A stretch of DNA of 64,000 nt from Microcebus murinus (taxonomy: Eukaryota > Chordata > Mammalia > Primates > Cheirogaleidae). The DNA lies in assembly GCF_040939455.1 (NCBI RefSeq), contig NC_134120.1, forward strand, positions 16,978,501-17,042,500, in the 5' to 3' direction. Positions 22,625-41,866 of the stretch are shown here, piece by piece. Numbering within the stretch: position 1 is the stretch's first letter; the number at the start of each line of letters is the position of its first letter. Below the pieces are notes generated by a model. The model had not been told where the DNA came from and did no database searches. It saw only the letters and a list, made by a program, of their open reading frames with translations. The translations under genes were made by a program, and so were the position numbers.

Positions 22625-22835
22625 AATAGTTAGCACGGTTAGCATTTACTGAATATTTACAAGGTGCCAGGCATGGCCTACATGCTCTGCATAAATTAAC
22701 TCTCTTCTCTTTTGATCCTTATAACAAGACCAGGAAGTAGGCAGGTGTGATTATCACTCTCGTTTTGCAGAGGAGGAAACTGGGGCACGAAGGGTGTTAT
22801 TTGGCTAACAAGTGGCAGAGCTGGATTTGACCCTA
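22625..22835 (-). repeat. MIR SINE, reverse orientation
   Basis: AGCATTTACTGAATATTTAC, AAGGTGCCAGGCATGGCCTA, TTTGATCCTTATAACAAGAC, TTTTGCAGAGGAGGAAACTG and AAGTGGCAGAGCTGGATTTG are a good reverse MIR match. Confidence 0.85.
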
Positions 22836-25545
22836 GGCAGGTTCACTTCCTGGGAAGGAAACTCCGAGGCAGATTTCTAGAAGAGGCGTCCTGAGCAGTT
22901 CTCCTGGGATGGACACCTGCGTGGAGGAGGCAGCGGTGGGCGGAAGGAGAGGTTGGGCTGGGACGCAGTTGCAACGGGCTCCTCTGCCAAACCCACCTCG
23001 AGCTCAGAAGCTGGGATGGCCCCTTTAGGAGATGTCCTAAGCTGAGGCAAGGAGGGTTGAGTCTTTGTGTCCCCATGGCCAGTTACTGGATGCAGCTGTC
23101 ATTAGGTGTGGCCTTGAGTGGCTCTCTTCAGCCCCAAGCAGTGCCGGGAGAAGGACTCAGCTGGGAGATGGCATGTGCCAGCCTCCCAGGACCTGCCGGG
23201 TAAGTGTGCACCACGGTGTCCACTGCGGTCACCCTTGGCCCCACTCGCATCCACTTGCTTTGAAAAAAGTCTGGAAACAGCTCTCCCAGGATTCCAGGAG
23301 AAACTTAGAAATGTTAGTGGAACAAACTACAACCCTTGCTGTTGTAGCTGGTCTCAAAGCCACCAGCTTTGTCTTCCTCCTCTGTCATGCCTTCTGAACT
23401 CCCCTCTCCCTGGTGAGAATCTCTGCTGAGCATCGGCTTACTGTTGGCCTAACCCAGAGCCTCATCCACGAGGCTGCTGAGCTCTCGACACCCACGCCAT
23501 TAGGGGCTACAAGCCAGGCAAGGGATTTTGACTTTTTACTGGAATGGCTGCCTTTAGCCTCCTGTTCCCCATTTTTTTTTATTATTTTAGGTTGTATAGA
23601 CAAACAGTGCCCTTGTTGGCTGCCCTCCCATCTTGCCTCTAGGGATGACATGTTTTATTAATCAGCTCCAGAGATCTCTGTGGGTCTGGCCCCTCTGGCT
23701 GCCATGCCAACCTTGCTGCTCATTACGATAATTGCGCCCTTTGGGTCCCCGGCATTTTGGGGCCTTCTCATCCTCACTGTTTTTGGGGGCCCAGTTCTGT
23801 TATGGCATCTTCTCCCGTCAGCCCCGGCCTACAGGGTTGCTAGCACCTTGTTCTAGCACCTTCCCTATTGCTTGGGAAACAGAATGTCCCCCAGCCTCTC
23901 TTGCATAGCAGAGGCATCTTTCCTAGCACGCCCCCCGCAGGGCCATCACTCTGAGCTTTGGGACCCTTTCCTCCACCATTGCCATGGCTGTGCTGGCATT
24001 CTCCTTGACTCGGTGTCAGCCACTGTTTTCTCCCAGCTGAGCCGCTTATTAGCAGCAGGCCAGCCCCTCGTCCCTGGGTCCTCGCCAGGTTGTTAAATGT
24101 CCATCAATGCACTCTCCCTCGTCTCACTTTATATTCTGTCTGCCCTTGACCCAGCACCCCCAGAATCTAGTCCCATGGGCTCTCCCAGTTCCAGCGGGTG
24201 CACATGGTGAGGTCCTACAGCTCCTTTGGGACGCAGTTCCTCCCCTCTCCCAGCAGGCCCAGCACTTCGGCAGCCAGCTTACTGCGGCAGCGTGACTTAG
24301 CCCGAGTGGCCAGGAGGCAGGGGTGGGGGTGGGGGCTGCATTGTCTTGCACAGAAGCAGCCTGGGCATTGCTCTCAAGCAGAGCCGGCACCAGCTTCTAG
24401 CAGGGAGGAGCTGGCCACTTAGGCCCAGGGACAGCTCACCGGAATCTGGGATTGAAGATTGTTCAAGTGCATCACCCCAGAGAGCCCTACCCATCTCAGC
24501 CTGGGCTCTGACCTGGGGCAGCAGAGCTTCGGAGCCCAGGGGTGCAAGCTCCTCTGGAGCTCAGCTTCTCAGTGGAAGCCCCGGGCTGATCCCTGGCTGT
24601 AGGACATGAGTCTCTCTGGCTTTCACAGTTAGTCTGTAAATGGTTATTAATCACCCTCAGCTTTTCATTGTCTCTTCCCCGTGCAAGCAGCAGCAGTCAT
24701 CCAAGTCCACTGTCCTTATTTCTGCTTCCCTTTCTCAGAGGCCCGCCACGCTGCACCCTCCAGCGCACCCCCTTCCACAGCACGCCAGCCCGAGTCCCCA
24801 GATCAGCATCTGCGGGGCAGGGATGCAGGACTGGGCGGAGGGCGAGGCTGAGCTGTGACGCAGCTCCAGGAAAGCTTCAGCCAAGCCTACGGGGGTTCTG
24901 GAGCCGGGCTGTTCAGAACTGCGTTGTTCATCACTGTTCTGAGATGGAGCTGGGAGCTGGGTCTTTATACCTCCTCGCTGACCCACCATGGGATGTGCTT
25001 GGCTCCAGGAAACGGAACAAGACCTTGAGTGAGACAATTCTCTCTGGCTGGGGAACAATCTCCAGGGAAGGGCTTGGCAGGGAGCTGGTAGAGGCCAGCA
25101 CTCCCAGAAGCTGGGAGAATAAACGCTTCCATCCTGGGGTGGGAGCAGAGCAGGGAGGGGGATCCGGGCAGCGCACTGTGCAGGCATCCAAGTCCCTGTG
25201 CTAGCTGCACACTAGAATTCAGCATAAGGGGCATGCATAACTCATTCTTAAAATGAGGGTTTTATTTGTTTTTTTTTTAAAGAAAATGAAACATTTTAAT
25301 GTTTTTATTAGGGTTTTTAATCTTTTATTAGGGTTTTTGCCTTATAGGTTTCAAGTGTCCTTTGGCACAGGAGCCTGGCTTTTTGTAGTAGCAGTGACAG
25401 CTGCGAGTGAAATGCCATCTGGATTGTTGGTGGTAGCTACCAATGCCCTTCAGGTTGTAGGTCTGAAGTAGTTTACGCCCATTCTGATCACATACAACTT
25501 CGGATTTCCAAAAATTCCTACCATATACCCAACACCCTCCTAATT
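22836..25545. other. Intergenic, no gene seen
   Basis: GC-rich unique DNA without recognised genes. A short direct repeat TTTTATTAGGGTTTTT occurs at 25303-25318 and 25323-25338 (period 20). Confidence 0.45.
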
Positions 25546-25549
25546 AATT

Positions 25550-25790
25550 TCAATTTATTCTTCAATGCCCAGCCCAAATGCTTCCTCTCTGGGAAGCTGA
25601 ACTTGACACTACGCCCGCAGAACTGATCACTCCTGTGTTCCCATCACTCTTCCCTGTCCCTGTTTTTACCCCTTACTCCACAGAGTGACGCTCTTCATTA
25701 AGAGTGTGCGCTCAGCACCAAGGGAAAAACACAACACAGAACATACGCTTGGCATGTACATTCCATAAATGCCTGCTGATTGAATAAAAA
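25550..25790 (+). mobile_element. L2 LINE 3' terminal fragment
   Basis: TGCCCAGCCCAAATGCTTCC, TCTCTGGGAAGCTGAACTTG, then TACATTCCATAAATGCCTGC and TGATTGAAT match the L2 3' terminus, which ends in ATAAATGTTTGTTGAATGAA-like sequence. Confidence 0.65.
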
Positions 25791-28524
25791 TAATGATTCA
25801 CTGCCATATCTTTAAGTTACTCAGACATTTTCACTAAAACTCAAAGTGCTGCTGGGTAGGTCAAGCTTTAGAGAATACGTTTCCCATTTGGGTAAACCGA
25901 AGCGCTAAGTCGTTTTGATGGTGGGCAAAACAAAGATGATGTTGGCAACAGAACCTACATATTCAGTTTCCTTTGCTTCGGCGATTCCGTGAAATCCACT
26001 CTATTACTGCTTTGTCTAGAGTCTTGTTCCATCTTGATAGATGTGTATTTGGAGGCTATTCATTAAGAAACTCAAAAGTTATCCCTGATGCCAGTGTGAG
26101 TCCTACATTTAATGTGGTGATCTATTTTCTTTTTGAGGAATCAGTGACAACTCCAGCCATAGTCAGCCAATCCCACTCACTGGCATATATTCTGGCATTT
26201 TTTCATGTCCACAGATTTGGTGAGAAGCTGGCTGGCGACACGTAGCAAGATGGCAAAGCAGCTGGTGACTACAAGCAGAACCACGACAGCTCCCCCTTTG
26301 CACAAGGCTCCCAGCCGTCTTACTGGAGTCCAGGTAAAGATGGAAACATAGCACAGGACAAAAATCCAACAGGTGCCCAAAGAACACAGGTAACCTTGTC
26401 TACCCATGCTCAGTAAGGGCTCTACATGTCTACTAACAACATGAGCTTACAGTCACCGAGTGCTGACTATGTGCCGTTCTCCCCAGCATTTTACAGGCAC
26501 GACATCATGGATTTAACAAATGCAGCACATACTTATGTGATTCCTACTCCAAATCAGACATGTGCTAGATTCCTGGCCTTCTCTGGGAAACCTCAGAATA
26601 TTGAAGATATTGAAGAGTCTTGGCTGGCTTTCTCTTTTTGAAGCAAATTCAAAATTTCCAGCCTGATCCTCAGAAAAGTGAAATTTATGAGTGAGAAAGT
26701 ATATACATGGAAGGTATAATTAATACTGATCTAATTGGCATATGTGTAGAGCAGGCCCGATGGACACACCCAAGAGTTACTTTAGATGCTCAGGACTCCT
26801 TAGTCCTCCTGAGCTTGTCTGGAAGGAATGGGCACCACTGGCTTTTAAGTTTTCTTATCTGTAGGAAAGAAAATAATCTATATCGGTTTGATGGAGGTAT
26901 TTATCCACAGAATGAATAGACCCAATATTGCTGGTGAGAATGAAGTGAATTGCTTACCTTCTTAGAGGTGCATAAAGTTCTTACTTAGAAGGGCACTAAT
27001 TAGAATACCTTTATAAGTAATTTGCTTAAAGGGATTTGGGAAACTAGAAACAATTTAAGTTACAATTTAAGTACAAGAGCTCTTTTCTCATGCAAATGCT
27101 TGAACCAGCTGTGAAGGAGGTCTAAGCTTTCCAATGTGTAATGGCAGAATCAACATGAATTTCAAAACCAAATTGAGATGTCAACACAAAATGATGTAAC
27201 CACTCAAAAAAGAATTTATATCCAAAAAGATACACAGAAGCAAGGAGCCTGAACACCTTTTGGGCATTCAATATGCAGAGAGCTGCCTCTACAAAATGCA
27301 AGGATTGAAGAGGAATGACAGCCTTGAAACACACAATAGTGAGCTTGGTTCATTTCAACAACAATTACAAGTATGAGCCTCTCTATGGTCTTTTTTTTTT
27401 TTTTTTTGTACACAGCAACAAGAACCGATCATCTAATTTTTGAAATTCTTCTGGCTTTTCTTTTTGACCTTTGGTATTTGTATGTATTGACGATCTCTAA
27501 ACCATTGCACAAAAACACCTTGAAGTGTCAAGCTTTAAAAATGAGTCTTCTTTTCTCTTTCTCCCGTGCAGCCTGGATTATCTTGGCCTTGTCAAAATAC
27601 ATTCTCTAGTTAGAGGGTGGAAATATTTCCCTCTTGGCTCCAAAGTATTGATTTTCTTCAACACTCAGCTCTGTCAGTCAGCCGAAGGGGTGAAAGGTGA
27701 AAGTTCACCCAGCACTGCATTGGCTTTACCTTCCTATTAATGTCAGACCCTTTCCACATTTGATCAGTTTATGTGATCGCCAATCACACAGGACTGTTAC
27801 TGCCCCTGTTTTCCCTATAAGGATACATTTAACTCAGATGTTATGATGGTTTCTAGGGCCAAAACTGGCCTTTGAGAGGGCCAAAGGTGCCACAGTCCAC
27901 ACCTGTAATGTTCACATCTCATTCTTATGGAGGATCATGACTACATGATGACTGGCACAATTCAAGCTCTTCTATGTTCCTATCCGAAAGAATTAAAAGT
28001 ACATTTGCTACTTACACACAGCCTCCTGTGAGCAGTAAGGACCTATATTTTGTTATTCTTGCTTTTTCTGAAAACCAATTACAACCTTTACCTCAGGGAT
28101 TCAAATTCAACTCCAACCTGAGTATTAAATGAAATGATCTAAATGATCTCAGCCCAGCTCCCATGAGGCAGCCAACCCATGTCATCGAATCTGACAAGAT
28201 ATAATTTGGTACCATTAACAGTCTAGTTAGGAGCACCGTAGGGTGGAGATAAAGCGACGTGCATGCGATTCCCTCGCCCAAACCACAGAGGATGCTGTTG
28301 CGTTTCTGCGACGAGAGTTTCCCTCAGGTTGTCTCAGCTTCTGCAGGGCAGGCCAGGGACTTCCTTATCCGGGGCTCTGCCGTCCTCTGGGAACAAGTCT
28401 GCCTGTCCTGACGCTAGCTCTCCAGGGTAATGGATAATCAGAAACAGGCGAGGGGAGCATATGGATTTCAACTGAGAGTGTTTAAAAAGAGGCAACACTG
28501 GAAAAAGTAATAATAAGAGCAAAA
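25791..28524. other. Proximal 3' flank of WDR7, no gene seen
   Basis: Unique-looking DNA immediately downstream of the inferred WDR7 polyadenylation site. A 19-T run lies at about 27391-27409. A 76-codon minus-strand frame at 26177-26407 encodes two hydrophobic stretches but matches nothing I know (see findings). Confidence 0.45.
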
Positions 28525-31132
28525 CAGTTTCCAGTACAATTCAGTTTTATTTAACACACATATGTACACAAGGACATTCAGCATGTATACATCTATTAGT
28601 GGAGCCATCGAGAATTTTCTGGAGAGGCAGACACTTTAGTCCACTCTCTGCACGATGAGTTCAATCATTACATTTTCATATAGGTGTCACATCATGTCAT
28701 CTTTTGCTTGTAAATTACCAATCGAGCCACACATGTCTCTATACACACAAGGACAGGTCCAAACACAATGCCAATGGAATCAATAAAACACAAAAAAGTG
28801 CACACTAGGATGACAATACGAAGTTTACCTCAGTGCTGAGAAATCTGAGCTGGGATGAAATTTGGGACTGTGGTTGTCAAAATAGCCAAGGAGAGATTTA
28901 CGTTAACAAGAATGCAAATATTAGTTTAGTCGTTAGAGATGTCTGTCTAACCACCAGACATCACCCATACAGAATTTTGCGACCATGGTGTTCTCCTGGC
29001 CAATTGGCTTGGCTTTCTGTTCACGCAGGATGCATGAAAGGCGGTCCCCAGGCCTGCCACCCAGGGACTTTGCTCCTCTGGCCCTCATGGTTTTGTTTTT
29101 AATCTCCATGGCAGGTGGGAGCCATCCGTGCATTTGTGGGGCCTGCCTACTGTTCCTACGCCTTCTTCCTGAAGCACAGAACACTTTGTTAAAAAAATAG
29201 AAAAAAAGACGCTAAAGTATATGTTTACCTCATCATTCCAAATAGTTTTGTAGTCCAGAATAAATTAATTTCCATTTAAGTTCATACAGTTAAACATGTG
29301 CTGGGTACGGAGAAGACTTGGAAGCCCACTAGAAAAACAAAGTGCACCTTGCAGTTCTCACACTTCTCTACCTATACTGAACACAACAGCATGTTCACCA
29401 GACAAAGTCTACGCTGTATAGTTGTTTCTTCCTTGGAAACTACATATATAATCTTTATAATACAATGTACATGCATGTGCATAAATTCACTTTTGAAACA
29501 ACACCCCACATCTAAAACCAAGGAATAGTACAGATTTGCCATCAATAGAAGTAATATGCTTCATATCAAGATGAAAGAGATGTTCTAGTGGTCTTACTGT
29601 CTTAATATGATCTTTAAAAATCTGTTTCAGTAAAACAACAGATGTATTTTTTCCTGGACCTCCATCCTGCCTTTTCGTTTATTACATATGCCGACAATCT
29701 ATGCTTTTTAGATTAAATATTCCCATTATAATTTTGGTTCCTCTGTCAACTTTCATATTTTCTCTGAATGTAACAAATCATTTTCTATTTTTGCATCTGA
29801 TAAACAATTTTGCCCAACTAACCAACCAATCAGCAATCAGCCAACCAACCAACCCCCCCAACTATATACAGATCAAGGTTTTTAGGAGCAATTCATATAA
29901 AATATTACTTTATGGATTTTTTCCATTATTATGAGCAAGAACCAGCATAATCTGACATAAGGAGAAGAAGGTAATCTAGTTAAAGCTTACTTCAAAGCAT
30001 AATGAACACATTGCAATATTTGCTCAAATTAGAGCTCTCACATTCTTATATACACTCCTGGACATTTGTGCCATAGTTATTAATTTTCTAGGACACTTGT
30101 TTCGAAGAAATACCTTCTTAGCTTTTCTTTAATTGATCAGTAGTCGTTTGAAGGCTGAATTATAATTATTACATGATAATGGACATATGTCACACATATG
30201 GGAACTGCAGGCTTATAGTTTCTGGAGGAAAGGGGGAAGCTCTTTCTTAAACAAAAAGATCTACAGCAATAGATAGGCAAGTCTTCATTTTAGGTATATG
30301 CTATGCTTCCAAACGCGGTTCTTTATCACAAAAGTCCCTTTAAGAGATTCACTATGGTGACTGGATAATTCTATCAACTAGATCGTAAGGAGTGATGTTT
30401 TTATTTTAAACTACTAAATACACTATCATCTAAGTAGGACATGAGCACTTGAGAAGGCTAGGTAACTGGAAAACTGTATTTTCTACAAGGAAATATTTTA
30501 AATATGCTTTTTCATTAATCTCAAATCAAGTGTTGATAAAGAAAGGTGATGGCTAAACCCTAGGAAATTGGATTGAGTAATTTCCTAGCAATCACCAGAA
30601 GAAAAAAAACCATGTAAACACAGAATCTTTTTGGTAAACAATAGTATGCTTTAGGAAATGCAAAGGGAAATAATTTCAGCAATGAGGACTGCCACATGAC
30701 CTCAACACCCAGGGTCAGAACGACCAGAATCAAGCAGCACTTCAGAGATGGGGTTTAGATGGCTGAAAACGCTGACCTGGGCTGGAGTGCAATCACAGTG
30801 TGTATTGATTTCCGGGCTTCTGTTGCACCAAGCAACGAGAGCGTTCCCAGGAACCGCCGGCTTTCCCCTCCCATCTCTGGCAGGGAAAAACTCCCTAGTG
30901 ACAGGATGGCCACATCCTGTGGAGTGGTGTGTGCATGCCTCTGAATCGATAGGTGGCACGAGCCGGAGTCTGCCCCTGAGACGCATGCACAGGTGACACA
31001 GACCCAGCGCGCCCCTGGAGGACTCTGGGGTGGGCAGGCACCGAGGAAGGATCCGGTGTGAGTGCGGGCAGAGCGGCATCGGCTTAGAGAGGTTAGAGAA
31101 CTCAAACGCGGCGCGGTGGCAGAGAGCAGCCT
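28525..31132 (-). other. WDR7: WDR7 3' untranslated region
   Basis: Follows the WDR7 stop codon (TTA on the plus strand at 31133-31135). About 2.6 kb is free of SINEs and of any sizeable frame, and it ends near an AATAAA signal at 28546-28551 (read on the minus strand), with a G/T-containing stretch beyond. Canonical Pumilio sites (TGTATATA) on the RNA strand lie at 29863-29870 and 30047-30054, and a TGTACATA variant at 28561-28568. Other AATAAA-type hexamers near 29680 and 30405 could give shorter isoforms. The exact cleavage point is inferred. Confidence 0.65.
28546..28551 (-). terminator. WDR7: Candidate WDR7 polyadenylation signal
   Basis: AATAAA on the minus strand, in the context TTAAATAAAACTG. 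It lies about 2.6 kb after the stop codon, a plausible distance for the distal poly(A) site of this gene. Confidence 0.55.
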
Positions 31133-37306
<6,174 letters not shown>

Positions 37307-38459
37307 TCACGGATACTAGATGCTGTGACATTCTTTGTTTATACGATCAGGTTAGAAAAATTTTAAAAAGCAACCAAAGTTCTCTCTCTGGGGAACTCTC
37401 CAAGGGCTTCGATCTTGTTCTGAGGAGTCCACCTGTCTCCCAGTTGGGAGGACACCATGAGCCCAAAGAAAAAGCATATATTAATGAACAAACCAATGTG
37501 TCAATTCATTTATGTCCATTAGAAAGAAGAATTTTATGACTAATTAGAAAGGTAAGAAACTGATCACCAAAACTATCCAGGAACCTTGCTCATCTGAAAC
37601 AAAAACCAATCAAAGCTGCATCACAAAATCCCTGCTCTGGAAGGAGTCAAAGACTATAATTTTAACTCCTTAATAATTACACATTTTTCATGTTTTATGC
37701 TTCATTTCTCCCCGATAACACTGTGTTTAAATGCACATAGCTGCAATTAGTAAATATACATACATACACGTGTTGGAGGTTTGGGCACACATATAAATCA
37801 AATATCATTAAAAACAAGTTAACAGAAATAGTTTTGAATCTCTGCCAAATAGCTACCATTGATTTAACCATGAATAATAAAAAGGAGGCTGTATTTTAGA
37901 CTAGGTCTTTGATAAAAGGTCCTTCCTAACAAAAAAATACACTCAAGCCTGATGGTATTAATAATTACAGAAAACACTGGCTTACTAAGCAAGTTAGCAT
38001 ATTGTATTAATCTCCCAACACTCAACTATTAAAAACCATACCTCTGCCACCTTAACCAACATTCAGTCTGGCTCACAAGCCATAGGTCTGTCTCTTCCCT
38101 TTGTCTAGAAAGGAGTGGGAAATGTGAGCCTTCAACTAACGAAGTACCAGAAAGGTTTGTGTTCAGCCGTCATTTCTGATGGAGAATCGTGAGCCTTGAG
38201 TCTCAGTGAGAGCATCAGGCTCCTTGCGTGATTCAGCCCATACAGACTGTCAGTTTCAGTAAGGCTTTTTTCATAATTCATTTCTGAATGACTAAAATGA
38301 GGAAGAGGAGCAAGGAAATGGGTAGGGGACACAGCACATTCCTCACTGCCTTTTGCATTCTGTTCTTTCCTGTCATTAGATTTTCAAGGCACTGTGGGAT
38401 CCAAAAATAACACCTGTTCCCTAACACTCAAAGAAAAAAATGCCATATTGGTAATATAG

Positions 38460-38725
38460 CACTGGGCTTTGGACAGGCAGAGAGCACTGATTTGAGTCAC
38501 ACAGTCTGGGTTTGCTTTTGGGCTCCACTACTTACTAATTGTGGATCCCAGGGCCAAGTTATTTAAAGTACTTAACACCTGAGCATCCATGTTTATAAGG
38601 TGGGGATGGTGATGATGATAACGACAGTATGTAACTCACAGAGCTCTGTGAAGATTAAATGAGATAACACATACTCTGCACAATGCATGGAAATAAGAAT
38701 TCAATAGTATTAGTATTTTACTATT
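38460..38725 (+). repeat. MIR SINE
   Basis: AGAGCACTGATTTGAGTCAC, ACAGTCTGGGTTTGC, GGCTCCACTACTTACTAATT, AAGTTATTTAAAGTACTTAA, AGGTGGGGATGGTGATGATG, GAAGATTAAATGAGATAACA and an AATAAGAATTCAATAGTATT tail give a near full-length MIR. Confidence 0.85.
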
Positions 38726-41235
38726 AAAATACTACTGGCTTGCTTAGAGATGAGCAAATGTAAACAATCACATAACTCAATTACTTGACTGTGTCATTTA
38801 ATGGGCACCCTCCCCAAATGCCCTGACCGTATATTTCGAGATTCAGTGTCACTTAGCATACCAGGTTGCCTAGAAACACAGGCTTCAGACTGGCATTTTA
38901 TTGCACAGATGTGGTAACTACCCATGGTGCTGGCCCACGAGAGTACAAAATTAAACTAAAAGAAGCACTTGTTGAATAATTATTGCAAGAAACCAGCTTA
39001 ACATCAACTATACGAGAATGAAAATTATTCAGGCAGGAAAAAAAAAGCCTCAATCAATTAAGCGGGAAAAACTGGCCAGTCCCACTTACTAGGTCAGTTG
39101 AATGAGCTCACTGGGAAAGCGTTTGAAATTGTTTTTTAAAATCAAGATTCAGTTCTGCTGAAAGTTTGAAATTCTCTTAGGCCAATCTGAAGCTAGTTTA
39201 TGGTCAAGATAGTTGATTAGCAAGACTTATAACATAGGTTGCAAACTAAAGACCCTTAAACTGAAACCAGATTATAGGTATGTTTGGTTTGGCCTGCAAA
39301 AATGTAAAAAACCCATTTTTTTTGAGCCCCTATTTCTGACTCATCTTTTGTAAAATCAAGATTTCTAGCCTCTCCTGAAAAACTGGAGGATATCCTGAAA
39401 AACTGGGCCTTTGTTCACACACGGCAATGTTGGCCAGAGCGGAGTGGAGGTGGCCACCACTGGGCATTCACTCTTCACTTCACCAATCCAGCACTGACAC
39501 AAAAGAAGACCTGTGTACCAGGCTGCCCGGCTCACTTAAGTCCTGCCTGGGCCCCCTTAATGTAACCGTTCCAATATTTGATTGAAAATAATTTTTCCAT
39601 GCTCTGGGATCCTAGTAGCCATATAAAACTGTGAGTAGACTAAAAAAGTTCTTCTAAGAAAAACTGGCCCTTCTTAAAAGCCCCCCCAAAACCCAACTCT
39701 GTGCCGAGGTAGGCTGATCCTCCTTCTGGAGATTGGGCCCCCAAATTTCAAAACAAAATGCCAAGACTGCCTCTTCCAGATTAGCATCCTTCCTTTCATC
39801 AGCAACCCAACATACTGGAGACAATTAGAGAATGCAACAGTGAGTTGACCACACGCCAGCAGGCCCAGAGGATGTCACAACGGACATGTTAACGCCCCTT
39901 TCCTGGAGGTTCGGCAAGTTAGCCCTGTTGCGAAAACAGAAATCCAGAGACACTGGGAACACCCTTCACCTTTAGAGCAGTTTTCTCTACATATTTCATA
40001 GGATGTCTTCATCTTTTACAGAGGGCTGGAATTTAAAACAGCCACTTGAAGAATACTTCTATGTTATTTGAAGACACAATTATGTTATCTAGTGTCTCTA
40101 ATAGAAGTTCCTGTGAAATAGGTTCATCCTGGAATTTTCTGCCAGGAAAATGGTTCTCTTTCTAGATAAATTTAGTTGTTTTCTTTTTGTCATGTATCAA
40201 TAACTACGTAATCTAACATGTGCTTGCTTTACTGCCAAGAAACTCAGAACTAAATTTATGCTCATTCTATGTGTCTTGTAATAAATACTTCCTACTCAGC
40301 TCACTAACCACTGCTCTGTTTTGATTTGCCGTTGTTGCTGAGGTCCTGTCACATACTGAGTTCAATGTTGTTACTTTCTTTAAGGTCTTTTTTGGACAAC
40401 AGGAGACTACACTTTGGATCAGAACATGAACACACACCCACAGCACAATACTGCCAGGTGTCCCACAGAGCTGACCTAAGGAAAAACCACAGAGCACTGA
40501 CTGCTGCTGACAGACCGACCGACCGTCTGACAAGCAAGCAAGCACCACTTGCGGCAGTGCAGGGAAGCTCGTAGTTTAAACGGTTTGGTGCATCTGGTGA
40601 GCTCATTACAATCTCAGCCTGAGAGGTGCTTCAGCCCTCGCTGTAATGGAAATGTTGCCATTGTCTTTTGTTCAGACTCTGAACTGGTAAGATCTGTGCA
40701 GGCCCCACCTGATCTGACTTTAACCTCTACTCGGGCAACAGAGATGCAGCTGTGGGATCCCATCCAGCTCTTCAAGTGCTTTGTGACGGGTGAGCCCTGT
40801 GGTTGGGTCTGAAATGCAGCTACACCCTAAAGAACACTTTCTAAAACAACAGGTTTCAACATAAAGAGAGGTTTGGTCGACTTTTTATGTGTGAATGAGT
40901 AGCATGCCTTGTTATATATTTTTAGGCAAAGAAATTGCTATCTTGAAAAGAGAGAAATGTAAAGAAGTTAGTCTAACTGATGAAGTTCTATGAACAATTA
41001 AAAAAAATTCAAGCAACTATTCCTGGCAGAGGACAGAGTGTTGAACTGTTAAACACCCTCACCCCTTTTTCTTATGAAAGAAAAAGAACTAGAGGCAGGA
41101 TTAAAAAATGAGCAATACTTACACTTACCCAACAGTTTTTAACAGACATCTTTAATGTGCTCTGCAAAGAAATGTAATTAACCTGGTTGTATGAGAAGGA
41201 AATGGAGATTAGATCCTCTAAAATGATTAGGTCAG

Positions 41236-41528
41236 TGTCAACAGATGCCTATAAACCTAGCACTCTGGGAGGCCAGGGCAGGAGGATCGCTTGAGAATAG
41301 GAGTTTGAGACCAGCCTGAGCAAGAGCGAGACTCTGTCTCTATAAAAAATAGAAAAACCAGCCGGGCATGGTAGAGCATGCCTGTAGTCCCAGCTACTCG
41401 GGAGGAAGCTGGAGAATTGCTCAAGCCCAGGAGTTTGAGGTTGCTGTGAGCTACGATGATGGGACTGCACTCTAGCTGGGGTGACAGAGCAAAACACTGT
41501 CTCAAAACAAAAAAGAAAAACAACAACA
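41236..41528 (+). mobile_element. Alu SINE (older strepsirrhine copy)
   Basis: Alu lacking the first bases of the left arm: AACCTAGCACTCTGGGAGGC, GAGTTTGAGACCAGCCTGAG, AGCCGGGCATGGTAGAGCAT, CAGCTACTCGGGAGGAAGCT and GACTGCACTCTAGCTGGGGT, ending in a CAAAACAAAAAAG-type tail. A second Alu sits directly in its tail. Confidence 0.9.
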
Positions 41529-41866
41529 GGCCGGGCGCGGTGGCTCACGCCTGTAATCCTAGCACTCTGGGAGGCCAAGGCGGGCGGATTGCTCGAGGTC
41601 AGGAGTTCGAAACTAGCCTGAGCAAGAGCGGGACCCCATCTCTACTATAAATAGAAAGAAATTAATTGGCCAACTAATATATAAAAATTAGCCGGGCATG
41701 GTGGCACATACCTGTAGTCCCAGCTACTCGGGAGGCTGAGGCAGAAGGATTACTTAAGCCCAGGAGTTTGAGGTTGCTGTGAGCTAGGCTGATGCCACTG
41801 CACTCACTATAGCCTGGGCAACAAGCGAGACTCTGTCTCAAAAAAAAAAAAAAAAAAAAAAAAAAC
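41529..41866 (+). mobile_element. Young strepsirrhine Alu in the tail of another Alu
   Basis: Starts GGCCGGGCGCGGTGGCTCAC. The middle carries TAAATAGAAAGAAATTAATT then GGCCAACTAATATATAAAAA, an expansion typical of lemur Alus. The right arm has TTGAGGTTGCTGTGAGCTAG and a long poly(A) (about 41840-41864). CpGs of the left arm are retained, so it is relatively young. Confidence 0.93.

Noticed and set aside
24668..25204. 178-codon plus-strand frame
   Set aside because: No domain, no clear repeat or gene context, and an overlapping antisense frame of similar length; treated as chance.
27391..27409. Long T run that might be the tail of a minus-strand retroposon
   Set aside because: No matching direct repeat or recognisable SINE, L1 or mRNA body was found next to it.
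40300..40812. Region with frames on both strands suggestive of a retrocopy
   Set aside because: No poly(A), target-site duplication or recognisable protein found.
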